Shown here: positions 8,151 through 16,452 of the stretch, in pieces
How the letters are laid out: each line of letters opens with the position of its first letter
Position numbering within the stretch: position 1 is the first letter of the stretch
NCBI RefSeq assembly: GCF_000299415.1
Contig: NZ_AMPG01000003.1
Coordinates: 62,001 to 126,000, forward strand
Direction of reading: 5' to 3'
Source of the DNA: Candidatus Microthrix parvicella Bio17-1
Lineage (GTDB): Bacteria; Actinomycetota; Acidimicrobiia; Acidimicrobiales; Microtrichaceae
Length of the DNA: 64,000 nt
Translations under genes and position numbers: made by a program
The notes under the pieces: model-generated
Seen by the model: the letters and a program-made list of their open reading frames with translations, nothing else
Told to the model about the DNA's origin: nothing
The model's database searches: none

Positions 8151-8367
8151 GTTCGATCCGGCACGTTTCACTGGTGGTGGCGGTCTGAAGGCTGTTTTGG
8201 TGTGACAGGGAGTGCCTCCGGGGGCGGTGGGGTGCTCGGGGCAGGTCTCGGGTGTTGCCGGCCGTCTGTCCGGTGTGGTGACGGTTGTTCGGATTGGTGT
8301 GTGGGGTCGGTGAGATAGCCCGGCCGGGTGTTCGGGCGGGTGGCTGGTTGCTCGGGGCGGCTGGTGG

Positions 8368-8640
8368 TCAGATCTGGAGTGGTGTGGGGGTGTTCATGGT
8401 GCGGAGGCGTCGTCCGGCGGTGCGGAGGTGCGGGTTCCATGGCCAGTGTTTGGGCCAGAGAGTCCAGGTTTGCCGGTTGCGGACGCGGAGGATTGCTGGG
8501 GTCCCGAAGCGGCAGCGCCTCAGCTTTTTTGGGTGGGCTTGTTCGAACTCGGTGTCTTTGAGGAGGTCGAGTTGGAACCAGCGGCAGAGGGTGTGGGCCC
8601 AGCCGACGCACGACCGTGGGCGGGTTGGGCGTGCTCCTCG
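8368..8640 (-). pseudogene. Transposase-like C-terminal remnant
   Basis: The minus-strand frame from about 8640 to a stop at 8368 reads SCVGWAHTLCRWFQLDLL, then EQAHPKKLRRCRFGTPAILRVR and WTLWPKHWPWNPHLRTAGRRLR. A basic helix, then a FHTPGRIVR-like turn, then W-WPW is how the C-terminus of some IS4/IS1380-like DDE transposases ends. No catalytic DDE part, inverted repeat or target duplication is visible, so this is at most a transposase tail. The neighbouring bases 8151-8367 are strongly GT-skewed on the plus strand and hold nothing I recognise. The AraC-type gene that starts at 8699 lacks its N-terminal half exactly where this piece abuts it. Confidence 0.3.
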
Positions 8641-8698
8641 ACGCTTCGGCGAAGACGGCGGCCGATGCCGAGCTGAACTTTGTTGACGGGTTGCCCGG

Positions 8699-9139
8699 GT
8701 GGCGAAGATCGATGACACCGAACCACGAACCGACGCGCTGCGGGAGGGGCTGGGATCCCTCATCGCCTGCCGGGATCCGGCGATGATCGCCGAGGCGCAG
8801 GAGGTGGTGGCGGTCGCCGCGCTGGCCGAGCATGACCGCAGCGTCTGCCGGGTTGAGCAGTTGGCCTCCGCTGCCGGCGCCAGCGTCCGCACCCTTCAGC
8901 GCCTCTTCGACTTTCACGTCGGGGCCGGCCCGTCGTTCGTCATTCGCCGCTGGCGCATCATCGAAGCCGCCGAGGCGGCCCGTCGGGCCAGCGACGACGG
9001 AAATGGCTGGCGAGGCTGGGCGGCGATCGCAGCCGAGCTTGGCTATTCAGACCAGGCCCACCTGACGCGGGATTTCCGTCGGCACCTGGGGACGTCGCCG
9101 TCCGCCTACCTGGCTCGCACCACCCGACAGGACTCGTGA
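8699..9139 (+). CDS. AraC-type DNA-binding protein, N-terminally shortened
   Basis: This encodes 146 residues from GTG 8699. Residues 40-143 are a complete AraC double helix-turn-helix: VCRVEQLASAAGASVRTLQRLFDFHVGAGPSFVIRRWR, then WAAIAAELGYSDQAHLTRDFRRHLGTSPSAY. Family members of this branch are normally 250-280 residues, with a DUF6597-like ligand-binding N-terminus that is absent here. The first 20 codons look unrelated and lie beside the transposase-like remnant, so the gene was probably cut by a rearrangement. It may still bind DNA but would lack effector sensing. Calling it a pseudogene is an alternative. Confidence 0.6.
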   Translation: MAKIDDTEPRTDALREGLGSLIACRDPAMIAEAQEVVAVAALAEHDRSVCRVEQLASAAGASVRTLQRLFDFHVGAGPSFVIRRWRIIEAAEAARRASDDGNGWRGWAAIAAELGYSDQAHLTRDFRRHLGTSPSAYLARTTRQDS

Positions 9140-9148
9140 GCGGGGCGG

Positions 9149-9722
9149 CTAGCGATCGACCCACTTGGGTGTGAAGGCGGGGGCGTTGCGGGAGGCGAGA
9201 CGCACGGCAGCCTCGGCATTGTCGGTGTGCTGGGCCAGCGTCCCGTGGTGGTCCTTCATGAACCCGGCCGCAGCCGACCCCGCAATGAAGTCGAACAACG
9301 GCGCGAAGAACCCGTCGACGTCGAGGAACACGATCGGCACCGAGATGAGTCCCAGCTGGTTCCATGTCAGCAACTCGAACGCCTCGTCGAGCGTGCCGAA
9401 TCCACCGGTCAGGACGACCACGCCGTCCGCCAGTTCGGCCATGCGGGCCTTGCGCCGATGCGTCGTGGGCTGGACGTCCAACTCGGTCAGCCCCTGGTGG
9501 GCCACTTCCAGGCCAACGAGTTGCTCGGTCATCACGCCGATGATCTCGCCGTCACGCGCCAACACCTCGTCGGCCACGACGCCCATCAGGCCCACGTGGC
9601 CTCCCCCAAACACCAGCCGGTGACCGGCGTCCACGATCGCAGAACCGAGGGCCACCGCTGCCGTCCGGAACGCCGGATCTCGACCCGCAGAACACGCAAA
9701 TGTTTCGCTGCGTCGACTGCCA
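9149..9722 (-). pseudogene. Decayed second copy of the LOG-family gene
   Basis: Most of the frame is a close paralogue of the LOG protein at 5243-5842 (GHRLVFGGGHVGLMGVVADEV, AHQGLTELDVQPTTHRRKARM, TLDEAFELLTWNQLGL). Three lesions mark decay. The start GTG CAG TCG of the intact copy is TGG CAG TCG here. An 11-nt deletion just after the ICVFCGS codons (near 9680-9684) throws the N-terminus out of frame with the rest. The nucleotide-binding PGGFGT motif has become TGGFGT. A protein could only begin at an out-of-frame upstream ATG (9745), giving an unrelated N-terminus, so I treat the gene as dead. A sequencing error could explain the indel but not the other two changes. Confidence 0.75.
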
Positions 9723-9807
9723 TGGGCAGATTCTGTCACCCGCATCAGCCCGCAACAGGTGGGTGAATGTCGTGGTCATCCGTGCATGCAAAATGTAGAC
9801 TCAGCCC

Positions 9808-10044
9808 ATGGGGACGACCACAATTCGAGTTAAAGCCGAAACTCACGCCCGGTTGATCGAGATGAGCAAAGCCGCCGGCGACTCGCTGACCGACACCGTC
9901 GACGAAGCGGCTGAGGCACTGCGCCGCAAGCGCTTCGCCGCCCAGGTCACCCGGGACTTCGAGGTGCTCCGGCGAGATCCCGTCGCGTGGCGTGACTACC
10001 TCGGAGAGTTCGAGACCACCTCGGTTTCAGATGGCATCGATTAG
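9808..10044 (+). CDS. Ribbon-helix-helix antitoxin (MazE-like)
   Basis: This encodes 78 residues. The start MGTTTIRVKAETHARLIEMSKAAGDSLTDTVDEAAEAL is a ribbon-helix-helix DNA-binding fold with one strand and two helices. The C-terminal half (RRDPVAWRDYLGEFE) is the flexible toxin-binding tail typical of such antitoxins. A TAGACT hexamer (9796-9801) ends 6 nt before the ATG. The MazF-type toxin gene starts 14 bp before this stop, so the pair is translationally coupled. By family rule the antitoxin should neutralise the toxin and repress the pair. Confidence 0.85.
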   Translation: MGTTTIRVKAETHARLIEMSKAAGDSLTDTVDEAAEALRRKRFAAQVTRDFEVLRRDPVAWRDYLGEFETTSVSDGID

Positions 10045-10372
10045 CGAACTCTGGCTGGTGGACTTCGGCGAGCCCTACCCGGCGGAGCCGTCATCGGTTC
10101 GACCGGCCCTGGTGGTTGGTCCGCCGGACACGTTCGGGCGTTCGTTTCCGGTCGTCTTCGTCATGCCGTTGACGACGACGCGTCGCTTGGTGGCATCGCA
10201 TGTGGAGGTGGAAGCATCCGAGATGACCGGTCTCGAGGACACCAGCTACATCCAGTGCGAGATGCTTCGATCCGTCAACGGGCAGCGGCTCGTGCACCGG
10301 TTGGGGGCGGTCGGCTGGGAAGTGATGGACCAGGTGTCCTTCAATATCGGCACGCTGCTCGATCAGCCATGA
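10031..10372 (+). CDS. MazF/PemK-type endoribonuclease toxin
   Basis: This encodes 113 residues from ATG 10031, inside the antitoxin stop region. The order WLVDFGEPYPAEPSSVRPALVVGP, VVFVMPLTTTRRL, VEVEASEMTGLEDTSYIQCEMLRSVNGQRL and VSFNIGTLLDQ follows the PemK/MazF barrel, including the RPALVV strand and the TSYIQCEMLRSV segment that carries the catalytic surface. MazF toxins cut single-stranded RNA at short sequences; the target here is unknown. A second toxin of this family lies at 29033-29419. Confidence 0.85.
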   Translation: MASISELWLVDFGEPYPAEPSSVRPALVVGPPDTFGRSFPVVFVMPLTTTRRLVASHVEVEASEMTGLEDTSYIQCEMLRSVNGQRLVHRLGAVGWEVMDQVSFNIGTLLDQP

Positions 10373-10399
10373 GAGACCGCCGGTTTTCCCCGCCTCGTT

Positions 10400-11302
10400 C
10401 TACAATCGGAACGGCGCCGCCACCTCGGCGAGGAATCGGTCGAGCGTCTCGTCCTGCTCAGCGCCGCCGCCCAGGGTGAAGTCCGGGATGATCAACTCGT
10501 CGACGCCTGCCTCGGCGTAGGCGGCCAGCTGTTCCTGGAGCTGGCCTGGCGTGCCGATCAGCGACGGACGGCCAAAGTCGTGGACCCGCAGCTTGTCGGC
10601 CTCGGCATCGGTGTCGACGAGGAACAACAGCGCCACCGACGATCGCTCGATCTCGGCCGGGTCCCGCCTGAGGCGTTCGCAGTGCTCGCCGAGCACAGCG
10701 GACTTGTGCACCATCACCTCCGGCGTGGACCACACGTTCCACTCGTCGGCGTACTCGGCCACCATGCGCAGGGTCTTTTTCTCGCCACCTCCGCCGAGCA
10801 GGATCGGCAGCTGTCCGACCGGCTGCGGCGCAAGCGGTGCGTCCTCCAGCCGGTAGTGGTCGCCGTCGAACGTCGCCCGCTCGCCGCTGCGGAGGGCGGC
10901 GATGACCCGAAGCGACTCCTCCAGCTTGTCGAACCGGTCGGTGAACGAGCCATACTCGATGCCGTAGGCCCGATGCTCGTTCTCCTGCCACCCGGCGCCA
11001 AGCCCCAACACCATGCGGCCATTTGAGATGTGGTCGGCGGTGACCGCCTGCTTCAGCAGCACCGCCGGATTTCGGTAGGTGTTGCCACACACCAGCGGAC
11101 CGAGGCGCACCCGGTCGGTGGCCTGGGCGAGTGCCGAGATGGCGGTCCACACCTCGTGGATGGGTCCGTCGTCGGCGCCCATGCCCGGCATGAAGTGATC
11201 AGCGAACCACAGTCCGTCCCAGCCGGTCTCTTCTGCCCTCACGCCGCTGCGAAGGATCTCGTCCCATCGGTGTCCGTTGCCGATCCAGAAGCCAAAGCGC
11301 AT
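10400..11302 (-). CDS. LLM-class F420-dependent oxidoreductase
   Basis: This encodes 300 residues. The start ATG 11302 (MRFGFWIGNG) has a TAGGGT hexamer (11310-11315) ending 7 nt upstream. The barrel motifs of the luciferase-like monooxygenase superfamily are present: RAEETGWDGLWFADHFM, the VWTAISALAQATDRVRLGPLV strand, LKQAVTADHISNGRMVLGLGAGW and PILLGGGGEKKTLRMVAEYADEWN. The C-terminus IGTPGQLQEQLAAYAEAGVDELIIPDF matches the TIGR03560 type, which is expected to use F420. The substrate is unknown. Its 5' end abuts the truncated surface-protein gene that runs the other way. Confidence 0.85.
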   Translation of the reverse strand: MRFGFWIGNGHRWDEILRSGVRAEETGWDGLWFADHFMPGMGADDGPIHEVWTAISALAQATDRVRLGPLVCGNTYRNPAVLLKQAVTADHISNGRMVLGLGAGWQENEHRAYGIEYGSFTDRFDKLEESLRVIAALRSGERATFDGDHYRLEDAPLAPQPVGQLPILLGGGGEKKTLRMVAEYADEWNVWSTPEVMVHKSAVLGEHCERLRRDPAEIERSSVALLFLVDTDAEADKLRVHDFGRPSLIGTPGQLQEQLAAYAEAGVDELIIPDFTLGGGAEQDETLDRFLAEVAAPFRL

Positions 11303-11382
11303 GAGGGCCACCCTACGGTCGAGATGCCCCGTTCGATCAGCCGTGGGCGCCCTCGGCTGGTGCGCCGGGTTCGGCTCGTCGG

Positions 11383-13074
11383 GTGATCAAGCAGGTATGG
11401 GCGTTGCCGGCGGCTCAGCGGGCGATCTTGGATCCGGCTGGAACCAGTCCGGATTTCGTGACGATTGCTGCGGATGGGTCGTTCACCGTTGATCTTGAGG
11501 TTGCTCCGGTTTCGGGGAGTGTTGGTGAGTACGGCATCGTGACCTACGCCGGGTCTGGTGCGGTCAATGCCGACCAGGAGACCTTCACCCCGATCACGTT
11601 CTCCAATCCCACCACGACGACGACCACCACAACGTCGACGACAAACCCGCCGTCGACAACCCCGCCGTCGACAACCCTGCCGTCGACGACCACCTCCTCC
11701 TCCTCCACCACCACGTCGACGACAACACCGCCGTCGAGCACGACGAGCACGGCCCCGCCGACCACGATCGACCCGCTGGTGCGCGAAGCGCGCAGCGCCA
11801 CCGGCGCATCCGGTCAGTCGCTGTCGGCCGACCCCGCCACTGGGCTCAGCCCCGAGGGCGACACGACGAAGGTGACCGGTTCCGGCTACGAACCCAAGTT
11901 GGGCATCTACGTTGCGTTGTGCGTCGACAACGGGCCCGGTGTCACCCCGGAACCGTGCGTCGGCGGCGGTGGACCTGACGCAGCCTCATCGGTGTGGATC
12001 TCGTCCAATCCGCCCTCGTACGCAGCTGGCCTTGCCGAGCCGTTCGGACCGAACGGGACCTTTGAGGTTGATCTCGAGTTGGCGGCGGCCGACGACTACG
12101 TCGACTGCTTGGAGGTTCGCTGCGCAGTGGTGACCAAGGCCGACCACACGGCGAGCGCCAACCGCTCGGCTGACGCTCGGGTGCCGGTCAGCTGGGCCGG
12201 GCAGGATCCAACCAAGACCGAGCAGCCGGTCCCGACGACAGCACCCACCACCGAGCCGGGCGGCGGCTCAACGATGCCCACCAGCGCCGCCCCCAAGCCC
12301 GGGAACCCTCCGGCGACGAGTGCGCCGCTCGTGCGTGAACCCCGCACCACCAAGGGTGCATCCGGTCAGTCGCTCACCGTCGATCCGGCCACCGGGCTGG
12401 ACCCCGATGGTGACACGGTGAAGGTGACCGGTTCCGGCTACGACCCCAAGTTGGGCATCTACGTTGCGTTGTGCGTCGACAACGGGCCCGGCGTGACCCC
12501 GGCGCCGTGCCTGGGAGGCGGAGGCCCCGGGACGGACGCCGACGGAGGCGGCTCGGTATGGATCTCCTCCAACCCGCCCGCCTACGGCGTCGATCTGGCC
12601 GAGCCCTTCGGTCCCGACGGCACCTTTGAGGTGGACCTGAACGTGGTTGCGGCCGACGAGTTCGTCGACTGCCTGGAGGTTCGCTGTGCGGTCGTCACCA
12701 AGGCCGACCACACGGCGAGCGCCGACCGTTCGGCCGACGCCCGGGTTCCGGTCAGCTGGGCCGGGCAGGATCCGGCCGAGTCGGAACAGCCCGTGTCGAC
12801 GATCAGCATCCCCGGTGCGGGTGCCGGCGGCACGCCGGTGACCACCCTGACGGTCACGCCGAACGCCGCGGCTTTTGCCACGCCAAACGCTGCGACCGCC
12901 GTTGCCCCGAAGGTGGCCGGCGCTACGCAACTCGGCGCGGTGTCCAGCGGCTCCAGCCCGACGACGCTGGCGTCGACCGGCGCCTCAGCCCGGTTGCTGG
13001 TGTTCGCCGCAGCGGCCCTGATCCTGGCCGGAATCTCCGGCCGAGTCCTGTCACGACGAGTGAGGAACTCATGA
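11383..13074 (+). CDS. Surface protein with two tandem beta domains and LASTG signal, 5'-truncated
   Basis: This encodes 563 residues from GTG 11383. Residues 10-65 look like the end of a first beta domain (VTIAADGSFTVDLEV, GIVTYAGSGAVNADQETFTPITF). A Thr/Pro/Ser linker follows (75-126). Then come two near-identical domains (about 127-285 and 313-470) with KVTGSGY-PKLGIYVALCVDNGPG, VWISSNPP, GTFEVDL and two cysteines each. The end has an LASTG sorting motif (529), a membrane segment and basic residues. There is no signal peptide: in-frame codons resembling the same domain (WAPSAGAPGSARR) continue upstream to a stop at 11302-11304, so the true N-terminus is lost. The gene overlaps heme oxygenase by 4 bp (ATGA). 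Related domains accompany actinobacterial heme uptake, so a heme role is inferred. Confidence 0.65.
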   Translation: MIKQVWALPAAQRAILDPAGTSPDFVTIAADGSFTVDLEVAPVSGSVGEYGIVTYAGSGAVNADQETFTPITFSNPTTTTTTTTSTTNPPSTTPPSTTLPSTTTSSSSTTTSTTTPPSSTTSTAPPTTIDPLVREARSATGASGQSLSADPATGLSPEGDTTKVTGSGYEPKLGIYVALCVDNGPGVTPEPCVGGGGPDAASSVWISSNPPSYAAGLAEPFGPNGTFEVDLELAAADDYVDCLEVRCAVVTKADHTASANRSADARVPVSWAGQDPTKTEQPVPTTAPTTEPGGGSTMPTSAAPKPGNPPATSAPLVREPRTTKGASGQSLTVDPATGLDPDGDTVKVTGSGYDPKLGIYVALCVDNGPGVTPAPCLGGGGPGTDADGGGSVWISSNPPAYGVDLAEPFGPDGTFEVDLNVVAADEFVDCLEVRCAVVTKADHTASADRSADARVPVSWAGQDPAESEQPVSTISIPGAGAGGTPVTTLTVTPNAAAFATPNAATAVAPKVAGATQLGAVSSGSSPTTLASTGASARLLVFAAAALILAGISGRVLSRRVRNS

Positions 13075-13745
13075 CCGAATCAACAGCAACCATCCCCGAA
13101 AGCCTCTCCTCCCATGTGCGGGAGGCGACAGCCACCGAGCACACCGAAGCGGAGAACTCCGCCTTCATCGTGGCGCTCATGGGTGGTGACGTGCCCCTCG
13201 CCGGTTACGTCGGCTATCTCCAACAGCTGCGGGCCGTCTACGAGCTACTCGAAGGAATCGTCAACGATGACCGCCACGGCGACGTGATGGGGGCGTTCCA
13301 CGACCCTGGGCTTGAGCGTCTTCAGGCGATCGAGACCGACTTGGACTGGCTCGAACTCGAGCTGGACGCGTCAGGTGCGCAGGCACCGTCCACCGTCCTG
13401 CCCGCCACCCGGACGTACCTGGGCGACATCGAGGCGGCGGCGAACGACCCGAACTACTCGGCGCCACGGTTGCTGGCCCATCACTACATCCGCTATTTGG
13501 GCGACCTGTCGGGCGGCTTCTTCGTCGGCAAGCGCATCCGCGAGATCTATGGCCTCACCCCGGACGGGGGAGCGTCGGTCTTCGACTTCCCAGACATCGT
13601 CGGCCCGGGCGCTTGGAAGCAGCGCTACCGGGACAACCTGGATGCGCTGGACTGGTCGGCCGAGGAGCGGCAGGCCTTCGTCGACGAGGCCAAGGCTGCG
13701 TACCTTCATCACTCGAAGGTGTTCGACGAGCTGGCTGAGCTCTAG
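13071..13745 (+). CDS. Heme oxygenase (biliverdin-producing)
   Basis: This encodes 224 residues, the usual size of bacterial HmuO/HO-1-type enzymes. His24 in VREATATEHTEAENSAF is the expected proximal heme ligand. The distal helix glycines are in RYLGDLSGGFFVGKRI. The family core FIVALMGGDVPLAGYVGYLQQLRAVYELLE and the C-terminal FVDEAKAAYLHHSKVFDEL helix are also present. The enzyme opens heme to biliverdin, CO and ferrous iron. It is translated in coupling with the surface protein before it (ATGA overlap), which suggests use of external heme as iron source. A decayed partial copy lies at 7818-8150. Confidence 0.92.
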   Translation: MTESTATIPESLSSHVREATATEHTEAENSAFIVALMGGDVPLAGYVGYLQQLRAVYELLEGIVNDDRHGDVMGAFHDPGLERLQAIETDLDWLELELDASGAQAPSTVLPATRTYLGDIEAAANDPNYSAPRLLAHHYIRYLGDLSGGFFVGKRIREIYGLTPDGGASVFDFPDIVGPGAWKQRYRDNLDALDWSAEERQAFVDEAKAAYLHHSKVFDELAEL

Positions 13746-13782
13746 CAAGCCGGTGACGCTGCGTCGCCAACCCCATGTGCCG

Positions 13783-14205
13783 TCACCGGTCGAGGGGGTT
13801 GGCGACGAGCATGCCTTCATTGGCTGCAGCCGCGCAGAGGACGCTGTCCGCACTGGTGAACACGTCTGCGCCGACCAACGTAGCGGCGGCCAAGTGCACG
13901 GCGTCGTAGCCTCTCAAGGCGTGACGCGTCGCCAATTCACGGGCCGACCCGATGAGGTTGGCGTCTACCTCAACGATGCCAACCTGACCGAGCAATTGGT
14001 CGAGGAGTAGGTGGGCGTCGGCCAGCTCGTCGTCAGTGAGCCGAGCCTGGCGGTGCGCCGCAGCGAGCGCTGCGACGGCCTCAACCTCGATCAGGCTCAC
14101 GGCCGCCAGTGAGGGTGCGGACGTCCAGATGGTCGTCGCAACGGCGGAGCCAGCTTCGGTGGCCATGAGCTTGATGAGGGTCGACGTGTCGACGTAGGTG
14201 GTCAC
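13783..14205 (-). CDS. vapC: PIN-domain toxin (VapC-like)
   Basis: This encodes 140 residues. The PIN acidic residues are visible: Asp6 in MTTYVDTSTLIKL, Glu in AVSLIEVEAVAAL, Asp in HALRGYDAVHLAAA and Asp in DVFTSADSVLCAAA. PIN toxins are Mg-dependent RNases, typically acting on tRNA or rRNA. The gene lies 9 bp downstream of a Phd-fold antitoxin, making a standard antitoxin-toxin pair. It converges on the heme oxygenase gene, with 37 bp between the stops. Confidence 0.88.
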   Translation of the reverse strand: MTTYVDTSTLIKLMATEAGSAVATTIWTSAPSLAAVSLIEVEAVAALAAAHRQARLTDDELADAHLLLDQLLGQVGIVEVDANLIGSARELATRHALRGYDAVHLAAATLVGADVFTSADSVLCAAAANEGMLVANPLDR

Positions 14206-14214
14206 TGCTGTGGC

Positions 14215-14493
14215 TCAGCGTCGCTGGTCTGCCACGAGGTCGCTGATCGTGCCCGCTGGGTTGATCGGCTCCGGTACAGATCGGACGGTCGTGCGGGGCG
14301 GCCGAACCACACCGGCCTCGATCAGCTGAGCCAAGCGGTCGGTTGACGCGTCGATAGCGATGAGACGTGCCACGGGCCGACCATGCTCGGTGACCGTGAT
14401 CTCGGCGCCGTCCTTCACGCTGGCCAGGTGCCGGCTGAGGTTGTTCTTCAGGTCTCGGACGCCGACCTCGACCCGCCGTGTGGCTACATCCAT
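14215..14493 (-). CDS. Phd/YefM-fold antitoxin
   Basis: This encodes 92 residues. The N-terminal VEVGVRDLKNNLSRHLASVKDGAEITVTEHGRPVARLIAID is the Phd/YefM DNA-binding fold. The C-terminal third (PPRTTVRSVPEPINPAGTISDLVADQRR) is the disordered toxin-binding part. A TACAAT hexamer (14500-14505) ends 6 nt before the ATG, and a perfect 10-bp palindrome overlaps it, so autorepression is likely. Its start lies 22 bp beyond the recD stop. It pairs with the PIN toxin downstream. Confidence 0.88.
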   Translation of the reverse strand: MDVATRRVEVGVRDLKNNLSRHLASVKDGAEITVTEHGRPVARLIAIDASTDRLAQLIEAGVVRPPRTTVRSVPEPINPAGTISDLVADQRR

Positions 14494-14511
14494 GCCTAGA
14501 TTGTAGCTACA
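14494..14511 (-). promoter_or_regulatory. Promoter -10 and palindromic operator of the VapBC-like pair
   Basis: The palindrome TGTAGCTACA (14502-14511) overlaps the -10 hexamer TACAAT (14500-14505). The hexamer ends 6 nt before the antitoxin ATG, predicting a leaderless mRNA. An operator on the -10 box is the usual site for Phd-family autorepression. Confidence 0.5.
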
Positions 14512-14514
14512 TGG

Positions 14515-16452
14515 TCACCGGCCGGGCTGGTCGGCTTCCCAACGTTCGATCAGGCCCGACGCCCGGTCGGTCTTGCGGCGCACCGCCTGCTCGATGGCCT
14601 CCGCCTCGCCGACGATGGTCAGCCTGGACTTCGCCCGGGTCACCGCCGTGTAGAGCAGCTCCCGGGTGAGGATCGGAGAGCCGGGCGGGGGCAGGATGAC
14701 GACGGCGTGGTCGAACTCCGATCCCTGGCTCTTGTGGATGGTGAGCGCCTGGAAGGGCTCGACCGCATCGAGGTGTGAGAGTGGCACCGTGCGCAGCTCG
14801 GGGCCGGCGAGGATGCCGCTGGGATGCCCGTCGATGTCGATGATCACCACGGCGTCGCCGTTGGCCAGGCGGTTGGCCTGGTCGTTGGCGGTCACCAGCC
14901 ACGGCGTGCCGATGGCGAAGCCGCGTTGGTCGGCCGAGCCTGGGCGGGTCCGCGCCAACAGTTCGGCGACACGCTCGTTCCAGGCCTCGACCCCCGACCC
15001 GCCCCGGCGGTGGGCGCACAGCAGCCTGATGGCGCCCAGGGCGTGGACCGCAGCCTGGGCATCGCCCTCGCGCCCGGCGTCGTACACGCCTTCGGCTGCG
15101 TCGAGGGCAAGGCGCTCGATCTCGGCTGGGATGTTGTCCCACGCCGACGCGGTGACGGGCAGCCAGGTGATGGCTTCGTCCGAGGCCTCCATCGTGGCCC
15201 GAACGGCGTCGGGATCACCCAGGCGAAGCCCGTTGGCCAGCTCGCCGATGGGCGAGTGCTCACCGAAGCGGTGGCTGCGGTCGAGCCGCACCACGGCGTC
15301 GAAGAGGGGGCTGGCGCGGTGGGTCAGATCACCAAGGACGGTTCCGGCCTCCACGCTGGTGAGCTGGTCCGGGTCGCCGACCAGTACCAGGCGGGTCCGG
15401 GGCGACAGGGCGTCGAGCAGCTTGGCCATCAGCGGCAGCGACACCATCGATGACTCGTCGATGACGACCACATCATGGGGGAGCGGCTGTCCGGCGTGGT
15501 GCCTGAACCGGGTGGGGTTGTCGAAGTCGTGGCCGAGCAACCGGTGGATGGTGGTGGCGGTGAGGTCGTTGAGATGGCCGGCCACCACACCGTCGAGGCC
15601 GGCGCCCTCGACGGCCTGTCGAAGCGCCTCGGTCATCCGGGCTGCGGCCTTGCCCGTCGGCGCGGCGAGCGCGATCTGCGGGGGACGGCTGCCGGCTGAA
15701 GCCCCGTCACCGGACCCACCGGCCACCAGCAACGCGAGGAGGCGGGCGATCGTGTAGGTCTTCCCGGTACCCGGACCGCCTGCGATCACGGTGGCAGGCC
15801 GGCTGAGCGCTTCGGTCACCGCAAGTCGTTGTCGGGTCGGTTCGCCGCCGTCATCGAGCGGCAGCAGATCGGCGAGGAGTTGCTGGTCGATCGGGTGGGC
15901 GCCGACCCCGTCATCGGGTGGCCTGACCGCAAGACCCGCCCGCTCGGCGACGGCGGCGATCACCTGGGACTCGTATCGCCAGTAACGCTCGAGGTAGAGG
16001 CGGCTGTCGTCGAGGATCAACGGCGGAATGCGGCGCTGATCGCCGTCGAGTTCGGCCCAGTCGGGCAGCGGGGTGCGCGCCACCAGCGTTGATGCGGCGA
16101 CCAGCTCGATCCAGGCCTGGTCGTCGGGCCATGCCAGCGCGTCGAGTACGTCGCCGTCCGCACCGTCGACCACCAACCGCTCCGGAGCGGTGCGCAGGTC
16201 GACGCATACGTGGCCCCGGCTCGGCGACCGCACCGCCAGCGCGATGGCCAGCACCAGGTCGCCGGTGCCAGGGCCGTCGAGCGCGATCCCGCCGATGCGC
16301 AGCAGCGCTGCGGTGACGTGGTGTTCCTCCAGGCCGAACACGCCGACGGCGGCGTAGGGCGCGAGCACTGAGGTGACCGCCTCGAGGTGCCGGTCGATCG
16401 GCGATCCGGTGTGGGTCACCCACGAAGCGGGTCGAGCGTCGATCGACCTCAT
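14515..16452 (-). CDS. recD: RecBCD helicase subunit RecD
   Basis: This encodes 645 residues. The start at ATG 16452 overlaps the recB stop by 4 bp (ATGA); the open frame continues upstream only as antisense-like sequence. Walker A is GGPGTGKTYT (225-234) and Walker B is VVVIDESSMVS. Other SF1 motifs are LVLVGDPDQLTSVEAG, VVRLDRSHRFG, LTIHKSQGSEFDHAVVI and LLYTAVTRAKSRLTIVG. RecD is the 5'-3' motor of RecBCD, which processes double-strand ends for recombination. It is the last gene of the sbcD-sbcC-recC-recB-recD operon. Confidence 0.95.
   Translation of the reverse strand: MRSIDARPASWVTHTGSPIDRHLEAVTSVLAPYAAVGVFGLEEHHVTAALLRIGGIALDGPGTGDLVLAIALAVRSPSRGHVCVDLRTAPERLVVDGADGDVLDALAWPDDQAWIELVAASTLVARTPLPDWAELDGDQRRIPPLILDDSRLYLERYWRYESQVIAAVAERAGLAVRPPDDGVGAHPIDQQLLADLLPLDDGGEPTRQRLAVTEALSRPATVIAGGPGTGKTYTIARLLALLVAGGSGDGASAGSRPPQIALAAPTGKAAARMTEALRQAVEGAGLDGVVAGHLNDLTATTIHRLLGHDFDNPTRFRHHAGQPLPHDVVVIDESSMVSLPLMAKLLDALSPRTRLVLVGDPDQLTSVEAGTVLGDLTHRASPLFDAVVRLDRSHRFGEHSPIGELANGLRLGDPDAVRATMEASDEAITWLPVTASAWDNIPAEIERLALDAAEGVYDAGREGDAQAAVHALGAIRLLCAHRRGGSGVEAWNERVAELLARTRPGSADQRGFAIGTPWLVTANDQANRLANGDAVVIIDIDGHPSGILAGPELRTVPLSHLDAVEPFQALTIHKSQGSEFDHAVVILPPPGSPILTRELLYTAVTRAKSRLTIVGEAEAIEQAVRRKTDRASGLIERWEADQPGR

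Noticed and set aside
8151-8367. GT-skewed stretch as a possible origin or structured RNA
   Set aside because: No DnaA boxes, AT-rich core or stable hairpin. It is more likely degraded coding sequence beside the transposase-like tail.
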